The notes: generated from the sequence alone by a model not told the origin. Shown: positions 9,184 to 18,117, counted from the first letter of the stretch. The stretch: DNA of 64,000 nt from an uncultured Opitutaceae bacterium (GCA_903862935.1 CAIOZY010000025.1:62001-126000), one strand, 5' to 3'. Program-made: numbers and translations.

Positions 9184-11141
9184 GGGCGGCCTCCTTGCAG
9201 GGCGAGCACCGAGGTGGCACGGGCCAGGGGCGGCCTGATGTCCAGGTAGGAGATAAGCTGCTCGGCCACGTGCTTGAAGGCCGGGGCGGCGACGACCCGG
9301 CCGTAGGCGACCCCGCCCGGCGTGCGGGCGTCGGCGTCGTCGACGATGACGGAGATGGCGACCTGGGGGTTCCCGGCCGGCAAGAACCCGACAAAGGAGG
9401 CGACGTGGTGGTGCTCGGAGTAGCCGTGGCCGTCGGGATTGACCTTCTGGGCCGTGCCGGTTTTCCCGGCCACCTCGTAGCCGGGGACCTCGGCCTCCTT
9501 GGCCGTGCCCTGCGCGGAGGCGACGGCCTCGAGCAGGTGGGCCATGGTGCGGGCCGTGCGTTCAGAGATCACCCGGCGCACCTCGACGCGGTCGAACCGG
9601 TAGACGATCTCACCGGCGGTGTCCCGGACCTGCTTGACGATCTGGGGCTTCAGCAGGACCCCGCCCGAGGCGATCACGCTCATCGCCTCGTGCATCTGCA
9701 GCGGGGTCGCGGCGACAGACTGGCCCATCGGCATCCGGGTGATCGTCAGACCGTCCCAGCGGGACGGCGGCGGCACGTACAGGGAGAAGACCCGGGCCTT
9801 CGGCTCGCCCCCAACCGGGAAGCCGGTCGGCTCCCCGAACCCGAACCCGCGGGCATAGCCGTAGAACCGCTCGTCGCCCAGCCGCATCGCCAGCTGCGCG
9901 GCCCCCTTGTTGGACGATTTCGCGATGATCTCGGCCACCGACAGCGGATGGGTGAAGTGGTCCGAGGCGTCCTCGCGCGGGAGGTTGCGCGGGCGGCCCT
10001 TGTAGTCGACCTTCTCCAGGGTGCAGTCGAACGTCGTGGCCGGCGTCACGATTCCCGCGTCCAGGGCGCCCGAGGCGGCGACGATCTTGAAGACCGAGCC
10101 CGGCTCGTACATGTCGGCGACCGCGACGTTGCGCATCTTGCGCTCGTCGGCGCCCCGGAGGTCATTGTACTCGTTCAGGTTGAAGGTGGGGTAGTTGGCC
10201 ATCGCCAGGATAAACCCGGTCCTCGGGTCGCTCACGATGATCGTCGCCTTCTCCGGCTGGTAACGCTCGGCGATCGCCTGGAGCTCGGCCTCGGCGATGT
10301 GCTGGACGGTGGCGTCGAGGGAGAGCACCACCGTGTAGCCGTCCGCAGCGGGCACCTCGCGGGTGCGGAACTGGGCGAGCTCGCGCTGGTGGCCGTCCTT
10401 CTCGGATTCAACCCAGCCGTTGTGCCCCCTGAGGTAAAAGTCGGCGAAGAACTCGATGCCGGTCACCGGGGCCTCCTTGCGGTTGACGTAGCCGATCAGG
10501 TGGGCGGCGACCGTGTTGCCCGGGTAGGTCCTGCGGTAGACCCGGTTCCCGTAGACCCCGGAGATCCCGAGCTTGAGGATGTCGGCGTAGGCGGGCTCGG
10601 TCACCTCGTCGCTCAGCTTGGCCCAGCGGATCGGGCTCTTGCCCTGGGGGTCGGGGTCGTCGAGGACCGTCTCGGAATCGTCGTCGCTAGCCGGGTCGGC
10701 CGCGGGCGCGGCCGCCGGGGAGGGGCCGACACTAATCCGGTAGATCGGGGCCAGGCCCGGCCCGGTACTGCCCGCCGTGCGCGTGGCCCCGCTCCGGTAG
10801 CGGGTCGTCATGATCGGCTCCACGTCCGCCAGGTTCATGCCGAGCAGCTGCGCGAGCTTGGACCACTTGGCCCGGTCCTCGGGCCTCTCGGACTGGGGGT
10901 CGACGCCCAAGACGATCAGGGAGTGGCTCGTGGCGAGGACCGCGCCCCGCACGTCGGTGATGTCGCCGCGCCGCGCGTAGGAGGTGATGATCTGCCGGCG
11001 GGCCTTCTGCACGTAGCTCAGGAGCTGGTCGCGGTCGATCACGTGCAGCCAAACCAGGCGCGAGCCCAGCCCGGCGAAGGAAAGCAGGACCAGGCCCGCA
11101 ATCAGGACGATGCGATAGTTTGAGGCAAAGCCCTTCGACAT
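9180..11141 (-). CDS. ftsI: Septal peptidoglycan transpeptidase FtsI (PBP3)
   Basis: A class B penicillin-binding protein that cross-links septal peptidoglycan in partnership with FtsW. A single N-terminal transmembrane helix (about residues 11-30) is followed by the PBP dimer domain with RRGDITDVRGAVLA. The transpeptidase domain carries all three active-site motifs: SVFK (catalytic Ser), SSN, and KTGTAQK. An Ala/Pro/Asp-rich insert (about residues 123-150) looks like a flexible loop. The ATG at 11141 gives 653 residues and lies 5 bases after the ftsL stop; the longer open frame would run into ftsL. Confidence 0.95.
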   Translation of the reverse strand: MSKGFASNYRIVLIAGLVLLSFAGLGSRLVWLHVIDRDQLLSYVQKARRQIITSYARRGDITDVRGAVLATSHSLIVLGVDPQSERPEDRAKWSKLAQLLGMNLADVEPIMTTRYRSGATRTAGSTGPGLAPIYRISVGPSPAAAPAADPASDDDSETVLDDPDPQGKSPIRWAKLSDEVTEPAYADILKLGISGVYGNRVYRRTYPGNTVAAHLIGYVNRKEAPVTGIEFFADFYLRGHNGWVESEKDGHQRELAQFRTREVPAADGYTVVLSLDATVQHIAEAELQAIAERYQPEKATIIVSDPRTGFILAMANYPTFNLNEYNDLRGADERKMRNVAVADMYEPGSVFKIVAASGALDAGIVTPATTFDCTLEKVDYKGRPRNLPREDASDHFTHPLSVAEIIAKSSNKGAAQLAMRLGDERFYGYARGFGFGEPTGFPVGGEPKARVFSLYVPPPSRWDGLTITRMPMGQSVAATPLQMHEAMSVIASGGVLLKPQIVKQVRDTAGEIVYRFDRVEVRRVISERTARTMAHLLEAVASAQGTAKEAEVPGYEVAGKTGTAQKVNPDGHGYSEHHHVASFVGFLPAGNPQVAISVIVDDADARTPGGVAYGRVVAAPAFKHVAEQLISYLDIRPPLARATSVLALQGGRP

Positions 11142-11146
11142 GGCTC

Positions 11147-11533
11147 TCAGCGCTGCAAGGCAACCCGGAAGGAGACCGCTTCGATCCCACCCCGGAACAG
11201 CCCCCGGTCGCGCTTGCTCGCAAGATGGATCACGGGGTCCTCGCTCATCCGCACGACCTGGTCCTCGCGCGGGGGGACCATGCCCAGGTGCCACTCGGCG
11301 TTGCGCCGCAGGAGGGCGGTCACGTCCTGCTCCTCGGCGACCCACGTGCTCGTCTGCTGGGCGAGGCGCTCGACTTGGGAGATGCGGGCCTCGAGGGCCT
11401 TGTTCGTGTTGGCGGTGACTGAAATCTCATGGCGCATCCACACGGAGCTGACGCCGATCCCGCCCGTGAGGCTGATCGCGACCAGCGTGTAGACGAGCAT
11501 GTGGTTCACGAACGCGTGATTGGCGGCTTTCAT
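11147..11533 (-). CDS. ftsL: FtsL-like septum protein
   Basis: A 128-residue bitopic protein. A short cytoplasmic N-terminus precedes one transmembrane helix (about residues 11-31), then a helical region (residues 37-75) likely to form the coiled coil typical of FtsL. FtsL sequences are poorly conserved, so the call rests on size, topology and position exactly between rsmH and ftsI, as in most dcw clusters. It would act with FtsB and FtsQ to activate FtsWI. The ATG overlaps the rsmH stop as ATGA, implying translational coupling. Confidence 0.82.
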   Translation of the reverse strand: MKAANHAFVNHMLVYTLVAISLTGGIGVSSVWMRHEISVTANTNKALEARISQVERLAQQTSTWVAEEQDVTALLRRNAEWHLGMVPPREDQVVRMSEDPVIHLASKRDRGLFRGGIEAVSFRVALQR

Positions 11534-12519
11534 TGGGCTGGTGGGGTCGGCGCTTCGGGGGCCGGGAGCTTTCGGAGCGCCCGGAGCTTGGCCGAGCGGC
11601 TGCGGGGGTTGGTGGCCACCTCGAGTACGTCCGCGGTGAGCGGGCGCCGGGTGATGGGTTCGGCAAGCTTTGTCCTGAGGTCCTGGGGCGTCGCATCGCT
11701 CGCGTCGGAGGGCATCCCGCACCACTGGCGGAAGCTGCGCTTGACCGGCCTGTCCTCGAGGGAGTGGAAGCTGATGACGCACAGGACGCCGGCGGGGCGC
11801 AGGCGCGCGAACGCGGCGGGCAGCGCCCGCTCGAGGGCCCCGATCTCGTCGTTGACGGCGATGCGGATCCCCTGGAAGGCGCGGGTCGCCGGGTGGATCT
11901 TGGAGGTGTAGCGCTCCCGCGCGGGGATCGCCTCCGTCACGAGGTCGGCCAGCGCCTGCGTGCGCCCGAGGATCCCGCGGCCCCGGGCCGCAAGGATCGC
12001 GCGGACGACCCGCCTCCACTGCCGCTCTTCGCCGTAGTCGCGGATCGCCCTCACCAGCATCTCCTCGGTCGCCGTCTCGAGCCACTGCGAGGCGGCAACG
12101 CCGGCCCGCGGATCCATGCGCATGTCCGCCGGGGCGTCCGAGCGGAAGGAAAACCCCCGCCCGGCCTCGTCCAGTTGGAAGGAGGAGACCCCCAGGTCGA
12201 ACAAGATCCCGTCGAATTCTCCGATCGCCAGTTCCGCCAGCCGGCCAAAGTCGCGGTCCATCAGGGCGAACTGCCCGGGAAAGGCCTCCCGCAGCGCGCC
12301 GGCCCGGCTTTGTGCCTCGGGGTCGCGGTCAAGGGCGATCACCTGAACGCCCGGGGCGGCCTCGAGCAGGGCCCGGGAGTGCCCTCCCCCTCCGAAAGTG
12401 CAGTCCAGGTAGCGGGCCCCGGTCCGGGGGGCGAGCACATCCAGCACCTCGCGCAGCATCACGGGCTGATGGCGGGGTGTCATGAGGGAGGCGGGGGCCT
12501 CAGCGGTGGCCGCGCGCAT
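11530..12519 (-). CDS. rsmH: 16S rRNA (cytosine(1402)-N(4))-methyltransferase RsmH
   Basis: Also known as MraW; an SAM-dependent enzyme that methylates N4 of C1402 in the decoding centre. Motifs include [13 protein letters not shown] near the N-terminus, the SAM-binding [34 protein letters not shown], and the C-terminal [14 protein letters not shown]. The ATG at 12519 gives 329 residues and has an AAAGG element about 9 bases upstream; an internal ATG at 12483 would give the more usual MTPRHQPVM start. The first 20 bases overlap the small ORF upstream. Confidence 0.95.
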   Translation of the reverse strand: MRAATAEAPASLMTPRHQPVMLREVLDVLAPRTGARYLDCTFGGGGHSRALLEAAPGVQVIALDRDPEAQSRAGALREAFPGQFALMDRDFGRLAELAIGEFDGILFDLGVSSFQLDEAGRGFSFRSDAPADMRMDPRAGVAASQWLETATEEMLVRAIRDYGEERQWRRVVRAILAARGRGILGRTQALADLVTEAIPARERYTSKIHPATRAFQGIRIAVNDEIGALERALPAAFARLRPAGVLCVISFHSLEDRPVKRSFRQWCGMPSDASDATPQDLRTKLAEPITRRPLTADVLEVATNPRSRSAKLRALRKLPAPEAPTPPAQ

Positions 12520-12724
12520 CGGATCGGGCCTTTCCGGAAACGCGGCCGGCGGCGGGCACGGGCCTTAAGACCAGCCCGTCGCGCACCCGCCGCACGGCCG
12601 CGGTAAAGGCGATTCCCTGCTCGGCGTCGATCCAGGAGGAAGGGGCGAAGCCCGTGAGGATAGACGGGGCCCGGAGGGCCTCGCGCACGGGGGCCGACGC
12701 CTTCGGCGTGCCGCGCGAGCTCAT
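12500..12724 (-). CDS. Small hypothetical protein between mraZ and rsmH
   Basis: A 74-residue basic ORF with no recognised domain, signal peptide or membrane segment. It fills the gap that would otherwise separate mraZ from rsmH. Its ATG overlaps the mraZ stop (ATGA) and its 3' end overlaps the rsmH start by 20 bases, the arrangement expected of a translated coupling gene. No family is recognised. It could instead be only a translated leader that keeps ribosomes moving into rsmH. Existence as a functional protein is uncertain. Confidence 0.5.
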   Translation of the reverse strand: MSSRGTPKASAPVREALRAPSILTGFAPSSWIDAEQGIAFTAAVRRVRDGLVLRPVPAAGRVSGKARSDARGHR

Positions 12725-13188
12725 ATGCCGAGCCGGCGCATGATGTCGCCGAAATTGTCTCCCGCGGTGCGGGTCTGGACCTTCTCCCAGCGAACCGGGG
12801 AATAGAGATTGAACTTCGTCAGGGCCCCGACCAAGACCGCGTCCTTGGCGATTCCGGCCTGGGCGAGCAATTCCGAGCTCAGGCTCACGCGGCCCTGCTT
12901 GTCGAAGGAGAACGACTGGGTCTGGGCGAAGAACCGGGCCGCAAAGTCCTGGGCCGCCCCGTCGCTGAGCGCCATCTGCGCGATCTTGGCGTGGAGCTTG
13001 TCCACTTCGGCCGGCGGAAGGACCGCCACATAGCCGTCCAGATGGGGGGCCGCCAGGAACACGTCACCCTCGCTGTGGGCACCCCTCCAGGCAGACGGAA
13101 TCGTCAGGCGACCCTTGTCGTCGATCGTATGCCTGAACAGGCCGGTATAGAACGCTTTGCCGATTTGCCCCACAACGCCCCATTTCAA
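12721..13188 (-). CDS. mraZ: Division/cell wall cluster transcriptional repressor MraZ
   Basis: An AbrB-fold, double-SpoVT-like regulator that binds TGGGN repeats at the head of the dcw cluster. The first half has the signature FRHTIDDKGRLTIPSAWR and the second half repeats it as FDKQGRVSLSSEL. The start is doubtful. The longest frame begins at a TTG at 13188 (155 residues), and a GTG at 13173 gives 150 residues. Neither has a clear Shine-Dalgarno, and both lie inside the repeats that MraZ would bind. Homologues usually start just before the FxGxFxHT motif, so the later start may be right. Confidence 0.92.
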   Translation of the reverse strand: MKWGVVGQIGKAFYTGLFRHTIDDKGRLTIPSAWRGAHSEGDVFLAAPHLDGYVAVLPPAEVDKLHAKIAQMALSDGAAQDFAARFFAQTQSFSFDKQGRVSLSSELLAQAGIAKDAVLVGALTKFNLYSPVRWEKVQTRTAGDNFGDIMRRLGI

Positions 13189-13202
13189 CCCATTTTACCC
13201 CA
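13168..13202 (-). promoter_or_regulatory. MraZ operator: four TGGG(G/T) direct repeats, 10-base period
   Basis: On the minus strand the pentamers TGGGG, TGGGT, TGGGG and TGGGG start at 13202, 13192, 13182 and 13172, exactly 10 bases apart. The 5-base box plus 5-base spacer matches the MraZ binding repeats described at mra promoters. A TAAAAT hexamer (13197-13192) between the first two boxes could serve as a -10 element, so bound MraZ would block the promoter; no good -35 is seen at standard spacing. Confidence 0.82.
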
Positions 13203-13519
13203 CTAAGGTCAAGCAAAGAACGCCCCAAAACAGCCTCTTTTTGCTCACAAGTTACTCACATCAGCCACCTCACGGCGCGGGGAGTGGGAAATCCCCCCGC
13301 CCCGGCGGGCCTTCCCCGCCCCGGCGAGGCCCCTTCAACGCCAGAAGCACGGCGACCGGCGAGGGCCTTTCAGGCAGGGATGCGCCGGCTTGCCGATTGG
13401 AAATATGCCGAGTGCGCCGCTTCCTCGGCCGCTAGCCGGGCTCGGCCTCCGGGACCGCAGGAGAGGGTCGCGCCCCGCCGTCCCCAGGGGATGCCTGGCG
13501 CGCCCGGAGGGACATGGCC
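13203..13519. other. Divergent intergenic region between the dcw cluster and marR
   Basis: About 317 bases with no convincing gene. The left part is relatively AT-rich and includes TTGACC and TTGCTT on the minus strand, possible -35-like hexamers for mraZ. The rest is very GC-rich and contains two copies of CCCCGCCCCGGCG about 20 bases apart near 13303-13335. An open frame through the right part in frame with marR has non-conserved sequence and is not taken as coding. Confidence 0.5.
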
Positions 13520-13547
13520 TTTACATTGTATCGTATTACGATATAAA
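13520..13547 (+). promoter_or_regulatory. Predicted marR promoter with embedded palindromic operator
   Basis: TTTACA (13520-13525) and TATAAA (13542-13547) are spaced by 16 bases. Between and overlapping them is a perfect 15-base palindrome, TATCGTA-T-TACGATA (13529-13543). This is a typical layout for an autoregulated MarR-family repressor. Transcription should begin near 13554, only a few bases before the marR ATG, so the mRNA may be nearly leaderless. Confidence 0.72.
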
Positions 13548-13557
13548 TTGCCCGCTT

Positions 13558-13998
13558 ATGCTTAAACCGGAAGCCAGACGGGGAAGGCCGGCCGTCTCCG
13601 AGGCCGACTACGCGCACTTGGCGGCTTTTCGCCAGGCGCTGAGGGAGTTCCTCCACTTCAGCGAGAATGAGGCGAGGTCCGCGGGGATGCACCCCCAGCA
13701 GCACCAGGCCCTGCTCCTCGTCCGCGGGTTTCCGGGGCCCGGGCCGATCAGCGTGGGGGATCTCGCCGCCTCCCTGAGGATCAGGCACCACAGCGCGGTC
13801 GGACTGATCACCCGGATGGAGGCCAACGGGCTGGTGCTCAAGTCGGGCGACTCCGCCGACCGGCGCCGAGTCCGCGTGCGGCTGACGGCGCGCGGCCGGC
13901 GGGTGCTGGAGCGGCTCTCCGCCGCCCACAAGAACGAACTAATGCGGGTGGGCCCCGCCCTGGAGCAGATTCTCGCCCGTCTCAGGGTCCTCGCATGA
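13558..13998 (+). CDS. MarR-family transcriptional regulator
   Basis: A 146-residue winged-helix regulator. The DNA-binding part has ISVGDLAASLRIRHHSAVGLI (helix-turn-helix, about residues 62-82) followed by the wing KSGDSADRRRVRVRLTARG, the conserved MarR DxRxxxVxLT pattern. The ATG at 13558 directly follows a promoter carrying a 15-base palindrome, the likely binding site. The stop overlaps the start of the ClC gene as ATGA, so the two are translationally coupled and the regulator probably controls the channel. The ligand is unknown. Confidence 0.9.
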   Translation: MLKPEARRGRPAVSEADYAHLAAFRQALREFLHFSENEARSAGMHPQQHQALLLVRGFPGPGPISVGDLAASLRIRHHSAVGLITRMEANGLVLKSGDSADRRRVRVRLTARGRRVLERLSAAHKNELMRVGPALEQILARLRVLA

Positions 13999-15794
13999 AG
14001 GCCTCGCCCGACCGGCCCCCTCATTCCGCTCCGGCCACCTCCCATCACGCCCTCGCCTTTGTCTCCGGCGTAGCGGCGATCCTGGGGATCTGCGCCGGAT
14101 TCATCGCCCCGGCCCTGCGCCATCTCATCGGCTTCGTGACCAACCTCGCCTTCTATGGTCGGATCTCGACCTCGGCGGCCATGCCCGCGGACAATCGGCT
14201 CGGCCTGGCCGTCATCGCGGTTCCGGTCATCGGCGGCGTCCTTGTCGGCCTGATGGCGCGCTTCGGATCGAAGGCGATCCGCGGCCACGGCATCCCCGAG
14301 GCGATGGAGCAGGTGCTGGAAAACAACAGCCGGATCCCCGCCCGCATCACCTACCTCAAGCCTCTATCGGCCGCCATCGCCATCGGCACCGGCGGCCCCT
14401 TCGGGGCCGAAGGCCCGATCATCGCCACGGGGGGGGCCATCGGCTCGGTGGCCGGGCAGCTGCTGAGCACGACCGGAGCGGAGCGCAAGACGTTGCTCGC
14501 CGCCGGCGCCGCCGCCGGGATGGCCGCGACCTTCGGGTGCCCCATCTCCGCGGTCCTGCTCGCGGTCGAGCTCCTGCTCTTCGAGTACCGCGCCCGCTCC
14601 ATCATACCCGTCGCGCTGGCCTCGGTCGTGGCCACAGGGATCCGGATCCATTTCGACGGGGCGGCAGCCATGTTCGCCATGCCCGACGTCGAGCCGGTCT
14701 CGCTTGTCTCCCTGGCCGCCTACTCCCTGATCGGCCTCGCCATCGGGGTGGCCTCTGTCGGGGTGACCCGCTCGGTCTACTGGATCGAGGACCTGTTCGG
14801 GCACCTGCCCGTCCACTGGATGTGGTGGCCGGCGATCGGCGGGCTGGCGGTGGGGGCGATCGGCTACCTCGCCCCGCGCACCCTCGGGGTCGGCTACGAC
14901 AATATCACCGACATGATCTCGAACCGGCTGCCGCTCCAGGCCGTGGCGTTCCTCTGCGCGATGAAGTTCGCGTCCTGGTCGATAGCCCTCGGGAGCGGAA
15001 CCTCCGGCGGCACGCTGGCTCCGCTCATGACGATCGGCGCCGGGGCCGGGGGCCTGGTCGGCGCCCTCCTCCTCCATCTGGCCCCGGGCAGCGGCGTGGA
15101 CCTGCGGATGGCGGCCCTGGTCGGCATGGCGGCGATGTTCGCCGGCGCCTCCCGGGCGCTGCTGGCGACGATCGTCTTCGCCTTCGAGACCACCCTGCAG
15201 TCGAACGGCCTGCTCCCGGTCCTGGCCGGCTCGACCCTGGGCTTTTTCGCAGCCCGGCTGCTGATGCAGAACTCCATTATGACGGAGAAGATCGCCCGGC
15301 GCGGACTCAGGATCCCGCAGGACTACGATGCCGACGCCTTCGAGCGCACGACCGTCGCAGCCATCATGGAGACGAGCGTCCGAACGCTGCCGGCCACCGG
15401 CTCCGTCGCGGAGCTGGCCGACCGCATCGCGCGGCACGATCCGGAGGTTTCCGCCTTCCAGGGCTGGCCCTTGGTGGACGAGGCCGGCACGCTGGTCGGG
15501 ATCATCACCCGCGGCGACCTGATCCGGGCCATCGACCGCTCGGGCGGGAGGCAGATACCCCTGATCGAGGCCGGCAACTCATCCCTGGTCGTCGCCTATC
15601 CGGACGAGAGCGTCTACGACAGCATCGCCCGCATGCTGGCCCACGGCGTCGGCAGGCTGCCGGTGGTGAGCCGCACCGATCCCCGGAGGCTGGTCGGCTA
15701 CCTCAGCCGCACCAGCCTGCTCTCCGCGCGTCTTGCGCCCCTGCGGCACGAAACGATGCGGGAGGCCGGCTGGTTCCGGGCCTGGAGGCGCTGA
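13995..15794 (+). CDS. ClC-family chloride channel/antiporter with C-terminal CBS pair
   Basis: A 599-residue polytopic membrane protein. Residues 20-425 form the ClC core. The selectivity motifs are GHGIPE (His where E. coli ClC has Ser in GSGIP, a variant found in CBS-containing bacterial ClCs), PFGAEGP with the gating glutamate retained, and GSGTSGG. Residues about 445-590 form two CBS domains (DEAGTLVGIITRGDLIRA and the later RRLVGYLSRTSLLSA), which usually bind adenine nucleotides. The gating glutamate is compatible with Cl-/H+ exchange. It is coupled to marR upstream. Confidence 0.93.
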   Translation: MKASPDRPPHSAPATSHHALAFVSGVAAILGICAGFIAPALRHLIGFVTNLAFYGRISTSAAMPADNRLGLAVIAVPVIGGVLVGLMARFGSKAIRGHGIPEAMEQVLENNSRIPARITYLKPLSAAIAIGTGGPFGAEGPIIATGGAIGSVAGQLLSTTGAERKTLLAAGAAAGMAATFGCPISAVLLAVELLLFEYRARSIIPVALASVVATGIRIHFDGAAAMFAMPDVEPVSLVSLAAYSLIGLAIGVASVGVTRSVYWIEDLFGHLPVHWMWWPAIGGLAVGAIGYLAPRTLGVGYDNITDMISNRLPLQAVAFLCAMKFASWSIALGSGTSGGTLAPLMTIGAGAGGLVGALLLHLAPGSGVDLRMAALVGMAAMFAGASRALLATIVFAFETTLQSNGLLPVLAGSTLGFFAARLLMQNSIMTEKIARRGLRIPQDYDADAFERTTVAAIMETSVRTLPATGSVAELADRIARHDPEVSAFQGWPLVDEAGTLVGIITRGDLIRAIDRSGGRQIPLIEAGNSSLVVAYPDESVYDSIARMLAHGVGRLPVVSRTDPRRLVGYLSRTSLLSARLAPLRHETMREAGWFRAWRR

Positions 15795-15910
15795 GCCGCG
15801 GCCCCGTTCAGCATCCCCGCGCCCAGGGCCCGGGTGGCCGGGTCGCCCGGAAGGGACGCGCGGCTTCGGGTTTGCGCCCGCGCCGGCATGCGTTCACGTT
15901 GGGCAGTTTT

Positions 15911-17752
15911 ATGGCACTCCTCAGCCTCCTGGACATCGGCCTTGCGTTCGGCGGACCGCCCGTCCTCGAAGCGATCAACCTCCAGATCGATCCCGGCGAG
16001 CGGGTCTGTCTGGTCGGGCGAAACGGTGCCGGAAAATCCACCCTGATGAGGGTCATTGCCGGGGAGACCAAGCCGGACACCGGTTCGGTGTACCGGCCCA
16101 TCGGCTCGGTTGCGGCCCGCCTGCCCCAGGAGATCCCCGCCGGGCTGGCGGGCTCGGTCCACGAAGTCGTGAGTTCCGGCCTGCGGCCCCTCGGCGAGCA
16201 TGACGAGGAGTGGGAGCGCGAGCTGCGGGTCGAAGGCCTGATCGAGCGGCTTGAACTCGACCCCAAGGCCGACGCCGCGACGCTGTCGGGCGGGCTCACG
16301 CGCCGGGTGCTCCTCGCCCGGGCGCTTGCGACCCAACCGGACCTTCTCCTGCTGGACGAGCCGACCAACCACCTCGATCTCGAGTCGATCCTCTGGCTGG
16401 AGGGGTTTCTCCTCGAGTCCCGGCTGGCGCTGTTCTTCGTCACGCACGACCGCGCCTTTCTGCGCCGGCTCGCCACGCGCATCGTCGAACTGGACCGGGG
16501 CCGGCTGTCCACCTGGTCCTGCGACTACGACACCTACCTGGTCCGCAAGCAGGAGGTCCTCGAGGCGGAGGAGAGGCAGCAGGCCCTCTTCGACAAGAAG
16601 CTCGCCCAGGAGGAGGCCTGGATCCGCCGCGGGGTGCGCGCCCAGCGCTCCCGGGCGCAGAGCCGCATCAACCAGCTGATGCAGATGCGGGCCGAGCGCC
16701 TTGCCCGGCGGGAGCGGGCGGGCAGCGCAAACCTGCGGCTGGCCGAGGCGGAGCGCTCGGGCGTCAAGGTGATCGAGGCCGAGAACCTCTCCTTCGGCTG
16801 GCCGGGGGGAAAGCCGCTCATCCGCGACTTCACGGCGACTCTCATCCGCGGGGACAAGATCGGACTCATCGGACCCAACGGAGCGGGGAAGACGACCCTG
16901 ATCAAGATCCTGCTCGGCCAGATCGCCCCGTCCTCTGGCTGCGTCACCCACGGGACGCGCCTGGAAATCGTCTACTACGACCAGCTGCGCGAGCAGATCG
17001 ACGACTCCAAGAGCGTCGCCGACAACATCGCCAACGGAAACCCGACGGTGACAGTCGACGGCCGCACCCGCAGCGTGATCTCCTACCTTCAGGACTTTCT
17101 GTTCACGCCCGACCGCGCGCGGACCCCGGCCCGGGTCCTGTCGGGCGGGGAGAGAAACCGGCTCCTGCTGGCCCGGCTGTTCACACGGCCCGCGAACGTC
17201 CTGGTGATGGACGAGCCCACCAACGACCTCGATGCGGAGACCCTGGACCTGCTCGAGGACTTGCTTGTCGAGTTCGGTGGCACGCTGCTCCTAGTCAGCC
17301 ACGACCGGGACTTTCTGGACAACGTGGTGACGAGCACCCTGGTCTTCGAGGGGGACGGACACATCGGCGAATACGTCGGCGGGTACGGGGACTGGCTGCG
17401 CCAGCGCCCCGCGGCTCCGCCGCCTCCGCCCAAGCCGCAGCCTGTCGCCAGGCCGCCCCAAGCCGCCGCCCCGCCGCCGAAGCCGCCGGCCGTCCGGAAA
17501 CTGTCGACGCGCGAACTCAAGGAACTGGAGGGGCTCCCGGTCCGGATCGAGACCCTCGAGCAGGAACAGTCCAGCCTTGTCGCCCGGCTCGCCGACCCGG
17601 CCTTCTACAAGCGGGAAGGCTCGGAAGTGGCCGGTGCGCGGGACCGCCTCGAGGCGATCGAGCGGGAGCACGCCCAGGCCTTCGAACGGTGGGAGAGCCT
17701 GGAAGCCTCCCGCTTGGCGGATGCCGCCCCCAAAGCATCCTCTCGGGGTTAG
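15911..17752 (+). CDS. uup: ABC-F family ATPase, Uup type
   Basis: A soluble protein of 613 residues with two ABC domains and no membrane segments. Walker A motifs are GRNGAGKSTLM (near residue 37) and GPNGAGKTTLI (near residue 322); signature motifs are LSGGLTRRVLLARAL and LSGGERNRLLLARL; Walker B is LLLDEPTNHLDL and LVMDEPTNDLDA. The C-terminus has a Pro/Ala-rich linker and then a predicted coiled coil (about residues 530-605), as in Uup. ABC-F proteins act on ribosomes or nucleic-acid structures. The open frame extends 458 codons upstream through clc in a different frame from it; the ATG at 15911 gives the normal N-terminus. Confidence 0.92.
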   Translation: MALLSLLDIGLAFGGPPVLEAINLQIDPGERVCLVGRNGAGKSTLMRVIAGETKPDTGSVYRPIGSVAARLPQEIPAGLAGSVHEVVSSGLRPLGEHDEEWERELRVEGLIERLELDPKADAATLSGGLTRRVLLARALATQPDLLLLDEPTNHLDLESILWLEGFLLESRLALFFVTHDRAFLRRLATRIVELDRGRLSTWSCDYDTYLVRKQEVLEAEERQQALFDKKLAQEEAWIRRGVRAQRSRAQSRINQLMQMRAERLARRERAGSANLRLAEAERSGVKVIEAENLSFGWPGGKPLIRDFTATLIRGDKIGLIGPNGAGKTTLIKILLGQIAPSSGCVTHGTRLEIVYYDQLREQIDDSKSVADNIANGNPTVTVDGRTRSVISYLQDFLFTPDRARTPARVLSGGERNRLLLARLFTRPANVLVMDEPTNDLDAETLDLLEDLLVEFGGTLLLVSHDRDFLDNVVTSTLVFEGDGHIGEYVGGYGDWLRQRPAAPPPPPKPQPVARPPQAAAPPPKPPAVRKLSTRELKELEGLPVRIETLEQEQSSLVARLADPAFYKREGSEVAGARDRLEAIEREHAQAFERWESLEASRLADAAPKASSRG

Positions 17753-18117
17753 CGATCCCCTGGAGACGACTCGCTGTCACCGTCGTCCAAGTGAAACCGG
17801 TGGACGATACGGTGGATGACCGGCGAAAGCACGATCCCGATCGAGGTGAGAAACACGACCCCGCTAAACAAGGCGTATCCCGAGGCGAAGAGCTTGGCCG
17901 CCGCGCTGCGCATCGGGTCGACCGGACCCATGCCCGTGAGGATCATCGCAGCGTTAAGCTCCGCGTCGAGCCAGCCCAGGCCGGCGACGTAGTGGTAGCC
18001 CAGGGTTCCGATCACCAGGGCGCCCGTGGCAATCGCGATCGCGAGCAGGAAGGACAGCCCCACCCTTCCAAGGAAGCGCGGAAACGGAAGGAGCTTCTCA
18101 CCCTTGCGCTCGAACAT
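17749..18117 (-). CDS. Small conserved-looking membrane protein
   Basis: A 122-residue protein with two or three hydrophobic segments (about residues 18-42, 58-64 and 72-100) and a charged C-terminal tail (HRFHLDDGDSESS). The region between the segments resembles a short re-entrant loop (AAMILTGMGPVD) as seen in small proteins related to ion-channel pore domains, but no selectivity filter is recognised. GGAGG lies 6 bases before the ATG, a strong ribosome binding site. It converges on uup with a 4-base overlap and diverges from the FAD/Fe-S gene. Function unknown. Confidence 0.75.
   Translation of the reverse strand: MFERKGEKLLPFPRFLGRVGLSFLLAIAIATGALVIGTLGYHYVAGLGWLDAELNAAMILTGMGPVDPMRSAAAKLFASGYALFSGVVFLTSIGIVLSPVIHRIVHRFHLDDGDSESSPGDR

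Noticed and set aside
9195..11123. A 642-codon plus-strand open frame opposite ftsI
   Set aside because: It is the antisense of a clearly conserved gene; the translation is Gly/Arg/Asp/Val-rich without motifs, as expected in GC-rich DNA.
13303..13335. Direct GC-rich repeat CCCCGCCCCGGCG
   Set aside because: Two imperfectly spaced copies in very GC-rich DNA are expected by chance and no function is evident.
14537..15910. A 458-codon N-terminal extension of the ABC-F protein
   Set aside because: It overlaps the ClC gene in another frame and is Arg/Pro/Gly-rich; the ATG at 15911 gives the standard Uup start.
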